A stretch of DNA of 64,000 nucleotides from Vespa crabro (GCF_910589235.1 NC_060956.1:8377999-8441998); one strand, 5' to 3'; counted from the first letter of the stretch, positions 26,423 through 38,963 are shown. Notes: a model not told the origin generated them from the letters alone. A program made the numbers and translations.

Positions 26423-27779
26423 TCTCCCTTCACAGTAAGTCGTGCAAAGGAAAAGGTGGGGTTCGACCACAGGTATTTCAGAGATAAAATTCTGCCACTT
26501 ACCGCTCAGGAATTTATTGCACTGGAATTTCCAACGATAATTACGCGCCGTGTGCCAAGTCGTGCTTACTCACGAAACGCGAAGACAAATTAGGGTAGAT
26601 ATCCGTTTCTCTCCCCCTTTCCTTTCGAAACAAGTATTTCTTAATGAATTCTCGACGTTTCGAGTAGGAAAGGATGTTAGGAAGGTTCAAGCCGAAGCTC
26701 AAATGTCGAAAGAGGAATCTTTCGTGGTCGTCTTACGAAAACGATTGCTTCTATTTCCTGTTCTTGATAACAAGTCGTTCACTCTTTCCATTTGATTTTA
26801 ATGCGAAAGGAAGGAACTTGATCGTTTCTCGGGATTCATACGATCACCCTGATAGTCGTCTCATCGTAAAGCTGATACCGCGCTTCGTTATAGTGGGATA
26901 TAAATTTGAATCAAAATTCCAATGTATCCGTAAGAGTAGTATTTAAGGTGGAAAGCTGCACACATGCAATTGCATTCAGTCATGTATTTGTGGAAATTCG
27001 CAGAATTCATAGCTCGCATTTTTTTTTCTTTTTTCTCTTGCTTTTTATTTTAATTTTTATTCCAAGTGCGTCAGCCCACTTTACCACTTTGCTCAACTTC
27101 TCAATTGACGTTAAAGCGACTCGTTGGTATAAACCGGCTGAAAATATTATAATTTCGCGGGTAAAAGTAGTGGTACGATATGCTTTTATTTTTGCGCTAC
27201 ACTTCGCGAAGTAAGCGTATTTAACTTGCTCCGGTATTATATCTCGTTCACTTTCGCGTATATTTTACTTTGAGTATCGTGACATTACGAAAATATGCGA
27301 CCTCTTCGAAGATGTCAGGATGAAAAGCGTTTGCTCTCGTTTTATATTATATTGCGATATTTACTCATCGCAAATGATATCTGGCCCGGAAAATCTAAAT
27401 TTTAAGGAAAATAATTCCGCAATGAACACCGAATATATGCCGAGAACCTGCGATGTGTTCTTGGTAAGAACAACTTCACGCGTTTGTAAATCATTATCGC
27501 TTTTCCTCTGTCTTCCTCTACTTCTCTCTTACTTTCTAACCTGTTCTTCCTTCTCTCTCTCTCTCTCTATCTTCCTTCACAGCTTTGTCTAATTTTCGAA
27601 GCTCTGAGAAACTCGACGGAACGCTTCTAATCAGCGGCAAGACCCGTCAAGTTCTTCCGCATTGAGTTATACTTGCTGGAAGCGAGAGAAAACGAGAGAG
27701 AAAGAGAAAGAGAAAGAGAGATGAGAGTACCGTAGCTCAGATGATTGCATATACCTTGAAATGCTCCTTTCCCTGTCGA

Positions 27780-27967
27780 TTCTCTCTCTCTCTCTCTTTC
27801 TCTTTCTCTCTTTCTTTCTTTCTCTCTCTCCCTTTCTCCCTTTCTCTTATATATCCAGCTTGCTCTTTGAGCTTGCAAGAACACAGAACTTTGATCTCTG
27901 ATTCTCGTTTTATCTAAAGAAACCTCGAACTTAGGCTAAGCTTATCCACCAATCCTATCATTCTCTT

Positions 27968-28060
<93 letters not shown>
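27780..28060. repeat. Two (CT)n tracts
   Basis: CT tracts at 27,780-27,846 and 27,961-28,060 are separated by about 115 bp of ordinary sequence. A smaller one lies at 27,555-27,571, and a short GA run at 27,684-27,725 is in the opposite orientation. Confidence 0.9.
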
Positions 28061-28479
28061 ATTTCTTACTTCATTCGGTTTTCTCTTCTCGGTCTCCATT
28101 TTGCGCTAAACATTCTTCTTGCAGCTCTTCGTTAATTCGTAAGATCATGACTTATTGTAAAACAATCCAGTCAAGGAAGTAGAACAATTGAGAGTTAATT
28201 GCATAAAAACAATCAAGTGAAGCTATATTAGTCTTATCACTGATAACAGGTGTCCTCTTTGATCTTGTTTGTCTTATTTCTGAGGAAAAAAAAATTTGGA
28301 ACACATGTAACTCTGTTTAGTGCAACGATCGAAAGTTTTGCTACAGTATTATGCATATCAGTTCAAGCAGAGGATGTTTCTTCAATGATGTGTTGTCCCA
28401 GCTGTTTTACACTTGACACTCGAAATCCTTGGCGCGTTCCGAGCACTCGACTCGCTACAACTAGTAGTTACGGGTAGTA

Positions 28480-28491
28480 ACGTCCGGACGT
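28480..28491. repeat. 12 bp perfect palindrome ACGTCCGGACGT
   Basis: A self-complementary 12-mer in a GC-richer patch, preceded by a short GTTAC...GTAAC inverted repeat (about 28,467-28,481). It may be a dimeric protein-binding site. Nothing else supports this. Confidence 0.4.
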
Positions 28492-28888
28492 GCATTCGAT
28501 GCGGTAAGAACTTTCAGGAGTTACGGTTGCCGGATCACTTAATTGTCGTTAGTAATTAGTACCATTTCCTCTGCAACAGACTATCTTTTACGGTCAAGAA
28601 GAAACGAAGAAACGTGCCGTTTATTGAATAGTTTGCATAAATTATACAGATATTCGATACGTCACTTTAAACTTTATAAAGATTATCTACATTCATTCAT
28701 AAAATAGTATATATCTATTCATATACATGTATAAAAATATGTATTTATAATCTATATATTCACATAATATTCGATACTCTAATTACGAATATCTACATCA
28801 TCAATGGCCAAATAAACTACTATCTGTTTATTCAAACAGTCGAAGACAGCATTCTGAAATATTAGAGACGATTTGTGTGTGTATGTAT

Positions 28889-29052
28889 CTATATATATAT
28901 ATATATATATATAAAGAATATATATATATATAAAGAATATATATATATATAAAGAATATATATATATAAAGAATATATATATATATATATATATTCTTTA
29001 TATATATATATTCTTTATATATATATATATAAAGAATATATATATATATAAA

Positions 29053-29094
<42 letters not shown>

Positions 29095-29166
29095 AATATA
29101 TATAGAAAGAGAACAAACATATATAAGCCTATATACATATAAGTTTATATATATACATATATATAT
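28889..29166. repeat. Compound (AT)n / AAAGAAT array containing a long perfect palindrome
   Basis: (AT)n runs are interrupted by AAAGAAT units at 28,932, 28,951, 28,968, 29,031, 29,050 and 29,091. Inverted ATTCTTT units sit at 28,993 and 29,010. The pairs 28,951/29,010 and 28,968/28,993 are symmetrically placed, which gives a perfect palindrome by hand from about 28,937 to 29,030. It can form a cruciform or hairpin and is a likely site of length instability and assembly error. Confidence 0.9.
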
Positions 29167-29390
29167 AAAGAGAAGCAACACGTCGTACCTGGAAAAGCAA
29201 TAGCCACGAAATTGCCGGACGCGTAACAATCAACCTGTATGCGTAAACGTAGATAGTTCCGTCTCATTCTGAAACGTTTCTTGTATTCCTTCCTTCAGAA
29301 CTACTCATACACTCATAGTAACGACTGTAGCGACTACACAAGCTTTATTAACGTTTTACTACCGACTTTACTGCTGATTTACGCGTACAG

Positions 29391-29659
29391 TTATTTTCGT
29401 TTTGTATTGCACGGTCGACGACTCGCTCGATGAAGACGACGACAGAAACGATTACGATGTTGAAATAAACGACGATGGAGAATCGATGTCCCATCCACTG
29501 GCTCCATGGATTCGTTACTTTCAGTATCTTTGTGAAAATTATTTTCTTCTGGAAGGGAGGAATGGCTGGATAGAAAGAAAAAGAGAGAGAAAGGAAAATT
29601 ATACCTTTATTTCATCTCGTATACTCTTTTCTTATATAATCGTTAACCTGTTGCAATAA
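29391..29659 (+). CDS. Weak candidate terminal exon with acidic frame
   Basis: After a CAG at 29,388-29,390 there is a frame open to TAA at 29,657-29,659. It encodes an acidic stretch (TVDDSLDEDDDRNDYDVEIN), then HPLAPWIRYFQ and a basic tail from a GA-rich patch. AATAAA at 29,655-29,660 overlaps the stop. There is no clear polypyrimidine tract before the acceptor and no ATG at the start. It is listed because the first 55 codons are not simple repeat, but it is probably chance. Confidence 0.13.
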
Positions 29660-31064
29660 AAAAAGAACTATTGTGGTTAGCCTTCAGGGACATTTTTAGT
29701 ATTTGTTCTATGTTGATTATTTAATGTTGTGACGATACATTCTTTAGTTGGCGAATCATGGTCTTTACTAAATTTCGACTAATCTTAACTAACTCAGCGA
29801 TTGTTCCAGAGAATAATAGGTTTACTCGGAATATTTAAAAGAAAGGGAGAACTTTCCTGAAAAAAGCTAGGATATCGTTGGTTGAGGAGTAACATACTTC
29901 AACGAAAGCCATTATTCTTTCGTGAAGAGTAGAAACCGACGCTTGTGAAACCCAAGAGGTCGTAGTTTACGTACAGAATGAAGTAAATGCGTGACACACT
30001 GTTGGCTTACCGACTTAAATTATACTGAAATGGAAGAACCTTGATCAGGTAGCAAAGACACTTACTTAAAACGCTTGAAACTTTTTCGATGTTTTGTTGG
30101 CTCGTTTCAGAGTATCACGTGAGAGAAGGAGAACAAAAATTGAATAAAATTTTGTTGTCGTGCGATACTTATGGTTTAAAACGGATAATTCGTTACGTAA
30201 TGACTGTTGATATAATTAAGAGAATATCAGAATTCATTTCTACACACCTTATATTTTCGTTTCCTGCCATAGAACTGAAACTTCTTTGAGTACTTTTTTA
30301 GAGAAAGTAGATTTTGTTATTTCTATAGTAGAAAATAATCATGGAATACATTGTTTTTTTTTTTTTTTTATTTCATTTCCAATTGGACGAGAAACGTTGA
30401 ACAAATATCAGAAAGTTAAGAGTCATCGTACTAGCATCGTCTTAGTCACGAGAAAAATGCCGGAGAACGAACTCGAGGCACGTTCGTTTACATTAGACGA
30501 GAAAAGTGTTTCATCAGCACAAGACTTTTCACACATGTACGTAGGCATGTTGTTACTCTCCTAGGATGTAGAACAGGTGCGGTGATTAATGAACGTAAAC
30601 TAGTTTCTGGTGTCCCTAGGATCGTTATCGTCCAATGAGTTACCTGTCTATTCGAGCGCTTGAGCACCACTATCGTTTTATTAACCTTAATAATTGGGAA
30701 AAATGAGATTAAAAAAGATGCAGCGAGGTAAAATAGTCGTTTCGACTGGAAAATTCATTTTACGTTAAAATCTCGACCAGATTTAATCCAAGAAAATTTT
30801 TCGATCAATTGCGTATTCCTGCGAGTAAAAGTTTCCTATACATTAAAAATGTTTAATGGCTACGATGAACGTGCACGGAATACTGACGAAATCTACGAAT
30901 CTGATAATTCCAATAAGTATCTTTCCAATATTTTCTTTCAGTGACACGAGATGTGGAATGAGAGGTGTCGAATGGGTTTACCTTTCAGCTAAAACAAGAG
31001 AGACGACGAGCTAACGTTGCAAATTATAGTCAACGAATGTAAGCTAATAAAATACGGGCCACCT

Positions 31065-31067
<3 letters not shown>
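29660..31067. other. Non-coding stretch
   Basis: AT-rich DNA with acceptor-like ends at about 30,110 and 30,942, neither followed by a good frame. A plus frame at 30,286-30,564 contains KSHRTSIVLVTRKMPENELE but spans a poly-T run. Confidence 0.45.
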
Positions 31068-31103
<36 letters not shown>

Positions 31104-31143
31104 TCTTATAGCTATATATACATATATACATATATATATATAT
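31068..31143. repeat. (CT)n followed by (AT)n
   Basis: A CT run at 31,068-31,098, then TATATACATATATAC-type AT repeats to 31,143. Confidence 0.95.
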
Positions 31144-32133
31144 GTGCATATAATTCGTCGCATATGCTGGATGGAATGATATAATATGCATTTGTACGAT
31201 AGATACGTTATAAGGAAGCCTTATTATCGTTTTGTGGAAAGGAAAAAAGCGAGTGGCTCGTTGTCAGCCGGCAATCCGGTAATACAGATTATTAATGGTT
31301 TACAGTGACGTCTTTTTTTTCTTTTTTCTTTCCACAAGTCGAAAGTTCGATTGTATCAATTTTACGAAGCATTTTCGGACTTCTTTCTTCGCTTCTTCGT
31401 AACGGATTAGGAAGGAAAGAATCGTCTTTATGAATTATTTATGTATCGTTGGCGGAGAAACGATAATATTACTCCCGAAACTCGAATTGGTATCGATATT
31501 TGTTCAAATTATTCGACTTTATTCTCCAAAATTTCATAAATGCACCAACTGAATATTTTGTGAGAGAGGTTTTTCTTCTACATCAGTCGAACTTAAAGAG
31601 AAAAATGTTCAAAGTTAAGAATAGCACGTTCATATTCCTAAGAATTGGATGTCATATCTTCATCGCGATAATCATGTTGTATAATTAAAGTGCACAGGTC
31701 CGTTCGTGCATTATTCATTTACGATCATAGATCTTATCTGATTCATCCACGCATTACCACTATTATTACATTTTAAAAAGTCTTTTCTCTGTACGTATAT
31801 TAGTACTCAAAAACATATATTACCTGATAAGAAAAGTTTTATCTTTGATTTAACTTCGCTCGCAGAACATAATTTATCCTTCTGAAAAAAATTCGTTATT
31901 TCCTCTTTCTCACAATTAATATCTTATTAAAAAAAAGGGAGAAGAAGGAAAAGAAATGATCATGAGTACAATCGCCGACATCTTTAGAGTCCATTTACAA
32001 TCACGATCTTTCAACCGTAGGACCAGCACAATGATGATATACTATACTGCTTAATCGCGTTACATCGATCTTGCATATTCCGACCGCAGCTCTTGATGCT
32101 TTACGCAAGGAGTCGGCGATGATATGTGTTTAG

Positions 32134-32452
32134 CTATTCTCGTGTTCTCGGAGTAGGTATCGAAATTGAATGAAACAGAAGCTTCCATAATGCAGAGGAA
32201 TATAGCGTTGAGATAGTTTTGTATGTGTGTCCTCGTACCATTGAAGATGTTACGGCGTGGAAGCTCGTGCCAATAACTCGGTGCATCGGAAGGAGAAAGT
32301 CGTCATGAGAGAGCAAGCAAGGAAGAAGATCGGGTAACAACAATACTGGTAAATGAAGCAACGGTAACTCCGTAGTAAGCTCGGTAGTATCTTCAGCGAC
32401 GTCTGCTGCCGGAGATAGTGTCCTCGTACGTGTGCGGTGAACGTACTTTGGG
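32134..32452 (-). CDS. Weak candidate minus-strand open frame
   Basis: About 105 codons are open on the minus strand, ending with TAG at 32,136-32,134. The frame includes LSPAADVAEDTTELTTELPL and a leucine-rich middle. It has no in-frame ATG near the beginning, so it could only be an exon fragment. The segment is GC-richer than the flanks and holds two copies of GTGTCCTCGTAC (32,227 and 32,418). No family is recognised. Confidence 0.13.
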
Positions 32453-32699
32453 CGGTTTCATCCCCTTTCCCTGTTCACTTCGTTTACCACCCTCTCCATT
32501 TCTCTCACACTCAGGCTCATCGAGGCAACGTGTGTTTTAGAGTTGTGCAGGAAGGTCTTGCGGTTTTGGGGCTGCGCATACTAACGCTTTGGTTCGTCGT
32601 GGTGCAACGTATAAGAGGGGAGGTTGTGGTGGTAGGGGATAAAGAGAAGGCGGTTCATACACGGAACGCACAGCTTGGATAAAGAGTAAAGAGAGGTAG

Positions 32700-32732
32700 G
32701 GAGAGAGAGAGAGAGAGAGAGAGAGAAAGAAA

Positions 32733-32771
<39 letters not shown>
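32700..32771. repeat. (GA)n arm
   Basis: About 70 bp of GA with two short interruptions. With the CT tract at 32,919-33,038 it forms an inverted-repeat pair around a CpG-bearing spacer. Confidence 0.95.
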
Positions 32772-32773
<2 letters not shown>

Positions 32774-32918
32774 AGGGCGCGCGTATCGTGGGTCCATAAT
32801 TACGCGAAGCTGCGATCGACGAAACAGATTATTAGGCGACGGGAGTCGTAACGGCCCGCTGCTCTAACCTTCTCTACCTCTACATACTACTAGCTCTATT
32901 ACTAATAGTATCAGTCTG

Positions 32919-32947
32919 CTCTCTTTCTCCCTCTCTCTCTCCTTCTT

Positions 32948-32982
<35 letters not shown>

Positions 32983-32987
32983 TTCTT

Positions 32988-33036
<49 letters not shown>

Positions 33037-33038
33037 CT
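32919..33038. repeat. (CT)n arm
   Basis: About 120 bp of CT with CTTT variants, complementary in sequence type to the GA arm 150 bp upstream. Confidence 0.95.
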
Positions 33039-36000
33039 AAAACAAATATCGAGATTCCACGATAGAACGGATTTTTCCGAGACATCCAGAGACTCCCGTC
33101 GGATATATTATCATTTAAACCGTCCACAACAGCTGCTGACTAAAGTCGATTCGTTTCGTTGAAGGCCACGACGATAGTGTACCTCATATTCCTAGCTCTT
33201 GTTCTCTTCTGTCCTTTATGTCTTATATTTAGGATGCATTTAGCGTCAGAAATATACCTCTGTAGATATCTGTGACCCATTGTATTTGAGAACTTACGTA
33301 TATGATCGTAATATCGATCGGGAAAAGACGAAGGCGAGCAGTTTTTACTAGAACGTAGTTGGTCTTTTAATAATAATTATAATATCAAGAGAATAAACAG
33401 TGCAATTTCTGGCTCACTTGATCATGTAAATATATAGAATTTATTTAATGATGCATACGATGATAAAATTTAGATATTATTATTATTATTTAAAATGTGA
33501 AAGAAAGAGGAAATTTATTAGGAAATTTATACATTTCTAATATAAATCGATGTTCTATCATATAATTTTTTTCTCAAATGACAGAGAGTTAAAGTTAATG
33601 AGTGTGACCAATCACTATGTAGTGGGTAATCACTGCATTGTTTACCGTAGACAAAGAGAAATCAACGGAGCAGAACGAAAAGGGTAATGCCAGAAGGTTG
33701 GAGAACACTGTACTGTCTCGAGCGTGACTACAGACATATGCATAGTGGATATGCTTCAATCTCTAAATAATTAATCGTCGACGAGCGTTTTAACAAGGAG
33801 ACTGATCGTGATCGGATGATCGTGATCACTTATCTACCTTGAAACACGTTTCCTTCTTTTATTTCCGTCTTTAGAGATGCTACTTGACTTCGAACCTTAC
33901 CTTTTGAATTCGTTTTTTCATGGATCGAACTCCAACTACTGTTGTGTATTCTTCACGTCATTATTTAATAACATCGTTAGAAAGTACGAGGGATATCGTT
34001 GCACAGTTAGCGACCTAGATAAACCTCGATTTGTTTCGTAGAAGTTCTCTGGTATAACTTCAGCTACGACCGACTCTATTGTATCGTGAGTTATCGCGTT
34101 ACGTAATTCTTCACATTTTTCTTTCTTTCTTTACTCTTCTTTTATTTTTTTATTATTTTTTCTGTCAAATCATAAAAGTCTATGGCAGAACTTTGATTAC
34201 ACGTTCAATTTAAAGAAGGAACGTTAGATCACAAAATAACTTTTTTTACAAGCTGATACTTATAAATATAAAGGAGATTGACGCCTTTATTATTATGATT
34301 CGATATTGACGATATGTTAAGATATACAGGATGTAACATGCAAAGTGATCAATTGAAAATTGTGTAAACGGAAAAGTATTTGTTATTGTTAGATTAAAAA
34401 AAAAATGTTTATTTTTTTATTTCCTGATAGTATTTTACATTTGAAAGGTGGTTATATAACATTATCTACCATACATTTCATAAAATTTACCATTGAGATC
34501 GAATATAATTTTTTATCCGTGTAATACTTTCGACACATGAACACTTAGCTATAGGCACATATATACATACAAGTAAATACGGTATATACATATATATCGG
34601 GGTCGTAACGAAAGTTTTAAACTGCAGTTTCGACTTTGTGACGTCGACGCCAGCTGTGGGGGCATAAATAGTAGCATGAAGCGGGTCTCTGTATGATATA
34701 GCGAGGTCGTGCAGCATTTACATTGTCGATCGACGTAAATGTATAAAAGTTGCAGCAACGATGTTTCCTGGTATCTATGTTCCGCGCAAATGTCGATTGG
34801 ATCACAGGTGGTAGGTCACTTGAATCGCAAGATTTTCCTATAGCTACGAAATCTTTAGCCAAGTAGTCTCGGTAGATCGAATGGAGGAACATGAAAGGCA
34901 CATAGAATCGATTGTCTTTTTTTTTTAAGAAAGAAAAAAATCATGTTTTTTATTATTTTTTTCTTATTATTTTATTAATTATTATCTACAGAAAATCAAA
35001 TATTAAATAGTAAAGAATATATTTTGACATGTTTATTCACAGATTTGAGATATTATCCGACAGTGCGATTGACAGACGGACGAATGAACGAGGGGTCGCT
35101 GTTTTTGGCATTTAGAGAACACAATATTTTTCTTATGGAAGTATTCATGTCTGAAATGAAACAGAATGTAAACGGACTGGCCGATGTGGCATTTCCCTTT
35201 TGGCGAGATTTTTCCCGATTAAAGATCACTGCTGGCATTTCTCTTCGTCCATACGTTTGATATTTTATCGATAGTAGTACGGGTACACAAGTAAGAGAAA
35301 AATATGTCATTAGCGATGGTGAATTTTGGCAACAGAAGAAGAAATAAAATATTTCAAATACGTGCCGGTTCTCTCTGTACCATCACCCTTACACTTCTGT
35401 AAAGACCTTACCACTCTCTACTTTTTTGGAGCTTTCTTTGCCGTGATCCCGCGGTCGCTAATCCGTCGATAGAGACTCAGCGGTAGGCAGGAATTTTCTG
35501 TGTGAGAGTAAGAGGGGTTGTTTGCGGTGGACTCGTCGGCCAACAGGAGACGCATTACATTTGGCAGCGATTTCACTCAGCGAGATTAAGCTTATTTTCA
35601 CCGGATCGATTCTCATTGCCAGCATGTTTTTTCTTCTTTGCTAACTTTTATTTGTTTTTTTGTCCCTTTAATTTTTTTTCTTTCGAATCCCTTTGATATA
35701 AAATTAAAATTATCATCGACTTTGAAGGAATCACAATAAAGGCTCGTAGAATAGACTCTTGGAAAAACAAAAGTACTCAAGGAACATGGCGACGGATCAT
35801 CGATTGAGAAACAGTGGAGAAAGTTGGCATGATGGTGTCTTGTAGTAGAGCGCTCGTCACCTTTGAAGTTTCCGCTGCAGAGTTTCGGCGTTAATTGATG
35901 CGAATCCACAGTTCGAAAGATCAGTCTGGGTACTTCTCTGGACGACCCTCTTCTTTCCCTTTCGATTCACGAATGAGCATCGAAGACCCTCATCGTTCAC

Positions 36001-36655
36001 CAACGGTTTTAACGAGGCAAGATTACTTCATCCGTTCCAGATCTTTTCTTTGTCCTCTTCCAACCCTGAGCAGAAGCTCTCTCCTCTCACTTCCTTTCTC
36101 TCTTTCTCTTCTGAATTCGATTCAACTTTTCGAATTTCCCTAACTAACTTTTACAATATCTTCCATCCTAGTCTTTCATTCCTATCCATAAAATCTGTTC
36201 GTATTCCTGATTCCAAACATATCTTACTTCTCGTAAAGTGCTCTCGTTTCGAGAATTTTTACAATTTTCCCAAAGAAACGAGAATAATTCTCGTCTCGTC
36301 TTGTTATTCTATTTCTTTATTTCTATATAAATCTGACGATAGTGGAATGTTTCATGTAAACGTTAATCCAGGTGTTAGAAGCGACAATAAGAAATATAAG
36401 AAGAACAAAGTAAATGACGGGAATTTGTTTTCCCGTTGGTAAGAACGTTCTGAGCCAAAAACGCTGCTAGAATCTACTACGAAGAAAGAAAGAAGATTTT
36501 AGATTTTAAAGGAAGTTAGATTTGGTCAGTTGACTTTTCGTTTTCTATTTTTCTCTGATTGTTTACGCACGTTAGTAAAGAAAGAAAAAATAAATAGAAA
36601 ACGTGTTCCGTAAAATAAATAGGAATTTTGTATCGTCTAGACACGTGTAAAGTGT
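33039..36655. other. Non-coding stretch
   Basis: Holds a patch at 34,610-34,870 with TATAAAAG (34,742) beside a CATTTAC...GTAAATG inverted repeat, and three overlapping minus frames of no clear identity. At 35,042 an acceptor-like TTATTCACAG precedes a 73-codon frame ending near 35,260. It is listed as unlikely. Confidence 0.45.
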
Positions 36656-36659
36656 AAGG

Positions 36660-36832
36660 TTTAACGTTTCGACGAAAGTATTTCCACGCGTTTTAAATCG
36701 AGTCGACTATACCGTCGCGGACCGAAACGGATATTTGATACAGAAACGATACGTTTCAGTCGTAACATTCTAGACGGGCGTGCCGAATGTCGCGAAGCTT
36801 GGTGTAAATTTCGCGGCAGGTAAAGAGAGCGA

Positions 36833-36886
<54 letters not shown>

Positions 36887-37400
36887 ATGAGAAAGAGAGA
36901 GAGAGAGAGAGAGAAAAAGAGAAGGAATGAGGACGGAGGGTCGAAACGCGTCCGTAAAGAAACACGAGCATGCAGCGTCGGACTTATTGTGAGGAGAACA
37001 ATGGTAGGAAACGTGGCCTAGCCCCGCAATCGTATAAATTAAAGGGCCAGGACTCTCTCCTTCTCTCCTATTCTCTCTGAGGACACTTTGGCCCTCTCGA
37101 ACGACCCTTCCCTCCGCGCATATTAAATGCAGCACGCCTCGTGTCCCCGCCCGTCGTTCGCTAAGGTATTCCTAAATTCCGTCGTCGAGCGCCACTTATC
37201 TCTGATTTCGTAGTCCTCCATTGTACCGTGCCGGCCAACCGACGTACCTACCTACATATTCGTTCGCCGAGCACGTAGATAAAATTCACTTTTGGACACG
37301 TCCCACCAACGGCTAACGCGACCATTTACCCGTTGGACCGTTTTCATCCTTAGGCCTGTTGTTCCGCCGACTTTTTCTCCCGAATAAATTTGCAAATTCT
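36660..37400. other. GC-richer island with TATAAAT and dense CpG
   Basis: CpG-rich blocks flank a GA tract. The stretch 36,965-37,140 contains GCAATCGTATAAATTAAAGG (TATAAAT at about 37,031) and 37,130-37,380 is rich in CG, CCG and GTCG. No open frame has coding character. It may be a promoter or a conserved non-coding element. The TATA-like box has no obvious Inr at the expected distance. Confidence 0.3.
36822..36922. repeat. (GA)n microsatellite
   Basis: About 100 bp of GA with AAAGAG and AATGAG variants, inside a GC-richer island. Confidence 0.95.
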
Positions 37401-37888
37401 TTCACACTAAATTATCACAGTTATCGTTATAGTTTATTTCGAGAAAATATTTTCCTCCTATCTACGCTTCTGCCTTCGGCAAGCACTTCGTCATTGTGAG
37501 TTAGTAGCAACAACAATAGCAGCTTGAATATCTCTCCCTTTGATGTTTACGCGAAACAAACCGGTACTCTCGAGTCCAAGGTGATAGCTGTGTAAACACG
37601 AATACGCGCCACGGCTTTCGGCAACTTTTCGCTCTCTAATCGTAATAACGTTTCCGTGGTCGGTCGATAAGTTTTTAACATAGTTCCTAACGCGGCTACG
37701 CAAACGACACTGTTGTTACACATCAATGCTTTTCGCCGTATTTTCGGATTTCTCTTTTTGATTACATCAAGCCAGCTCGAAATTTGCTGTTGCATTTACC
37801 ATACATATTCTCTCGATTCGTCTTCTCACACTATTTGCACCCTCGTTAACACTTTTTCAACTGTCTTGTTATCTTTCAAATGTTTCTC

Positions 37889-37894
37889 TCTCTT

Positions 37895-37935
<41 letters not shown>
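37889..37935. repeat. (CT)n microsatellite
   Basis: CT run with CTTCCTCTCCAT at its left end and ATCTTTCTTT at its right end. Confidence 0.9.
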
Positions 37936-38529
37936 TTAGGTACTTATACCTGTACATGTAACTCTCCATTAACTAATCTAAATTATTTTATCTACTGATA
38001 TTTATATACAAGACTAACTTCCTTCTATGTTAAAAAAAAGAGACACCGTCAGTTATCGTCTTTTGTATGGATAAAAAGATATAAATTGCATATACACAAT
38101 GAATCTTATCTTTTTTCGTTGTTTCACTGTCTCAATCAGCATTAAATATAAAAAAAGTCGAATTGCAAAAACTATTGAATTGTATTTTGTGACAAACTTG
38201 TTAATTATATTGGGTATTTTTAAATGTAGGACAACCTATATGAAGAGTGTAAGAGCATTGTTTAATAATTATCTTGTATCCGATTGTATTCAACATCCAG
38301 TACTTGATAAAACAATTTTTGTTTTAGTATTTTACGTTGTTCAGTATTAAAAATGAAATTCTAAAAACATACGAATCGAATATCGTTTGTTAATGCACAT
38401 ATGTATATATGTGTTTTATTTACATTTAAATGATAATAAGCTCTCATAGAAACTATGGTAAACTTATATAAAAAAATTTATATGTTACTAGTGTGTCAGT
38501 AGGAAAACCAATTTAGTTACGCGCATTGA

Positions 38530-38576
38530 GGAAGAAAAAAAGTTAGTTTTTTCCTCAGTTCGCCTTGCTGAGGCTT
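38530..38576. repeat. Overlapping hairpins sharing one arm
   Basis: GAGGAAGAAAAAAAG pairs with TTTTTTCCTC (with a small bulge). The same CCTCAG also pairs perfectly with CTGAGG downstream around TTCGCCTTG. The two stems are mutually exclusive because they share the CCTC arm. TAGTGTGTCAGT occurs at 38,489 and again at 38,714, flanking this segment in direct orientation. Function unknown. It could be the core of a small non-autonomous element. Confidence 0.4.
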
Positions 38577-38942
38577 ATTTCCGGAATTTATATAAGTGAG
38601 AATGCAATACTTATCTATGGGGATTCACGAAACGTAGACAGTTTTTTATTTGTTTTTTTTATGTATTTGTTTCCCCCTACAGTACACTTGTCTTTCCAAG
38701 AAATTATATAGGTTAGTGTGTCAGTCTGTTGAGGTTTCTATACTAGGGATACTTTCTGGAACTTTTCATTTCTTTTTTCATTTACTTTATAGATCCTTAT
38801 TAGATCCTTAAAAACATTAATAGCTTATTGATTATTATATTTTTGTTTATAGTTGAACATTATTTTTACTATTAAATGTTAAATTTATTATATGTAAATA
38901 TATTGTTTTTGTACAAAATTTTTCACAGAAATTTTTTTTTAC

Positions 38943-38963
38943 AACCGTTTCGCATAAACGGTT
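38943..38963. repeat. Perfect 8 bp hairpin
   Basis: AACCGTTT and AAACGGTT are exact complements around a CGCAT loop. It lies in AT-rich DNA directly after a poly-T run. No U-tract or other terminator logic applies in this genome. Confidence 0.6.

Noticed and set aside
28250..28477. 75-codon plus frame with a Cys-rich stretch (MMCCPSCFTLDTRNPW)
   Set aside because: The cysteines do not form a known zinc-binding spacing and no splice sites support it.
34320..34350. ATACAGGATGTAACATG resembling the ACAGGGTGT end of mariner-like elements
   Set aside because: Only a short partial match, with no partner inverted repeat or transposase remnant nearby.
34617..34901. 94-codon minus frame, plus TATAAAAG at 34,742
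   Set aside because: The frame overlaps two other open minus frames. The TATA-like box has no Inr at the right distance and no CpG-rich upstream region.
35042..35260. Acceptor-like TTATTCACAG followed by a 73-codon frame
   Set aside because: A weak pyrimidine tract, an opposite-strand open frame of similar length and no recognised domain.
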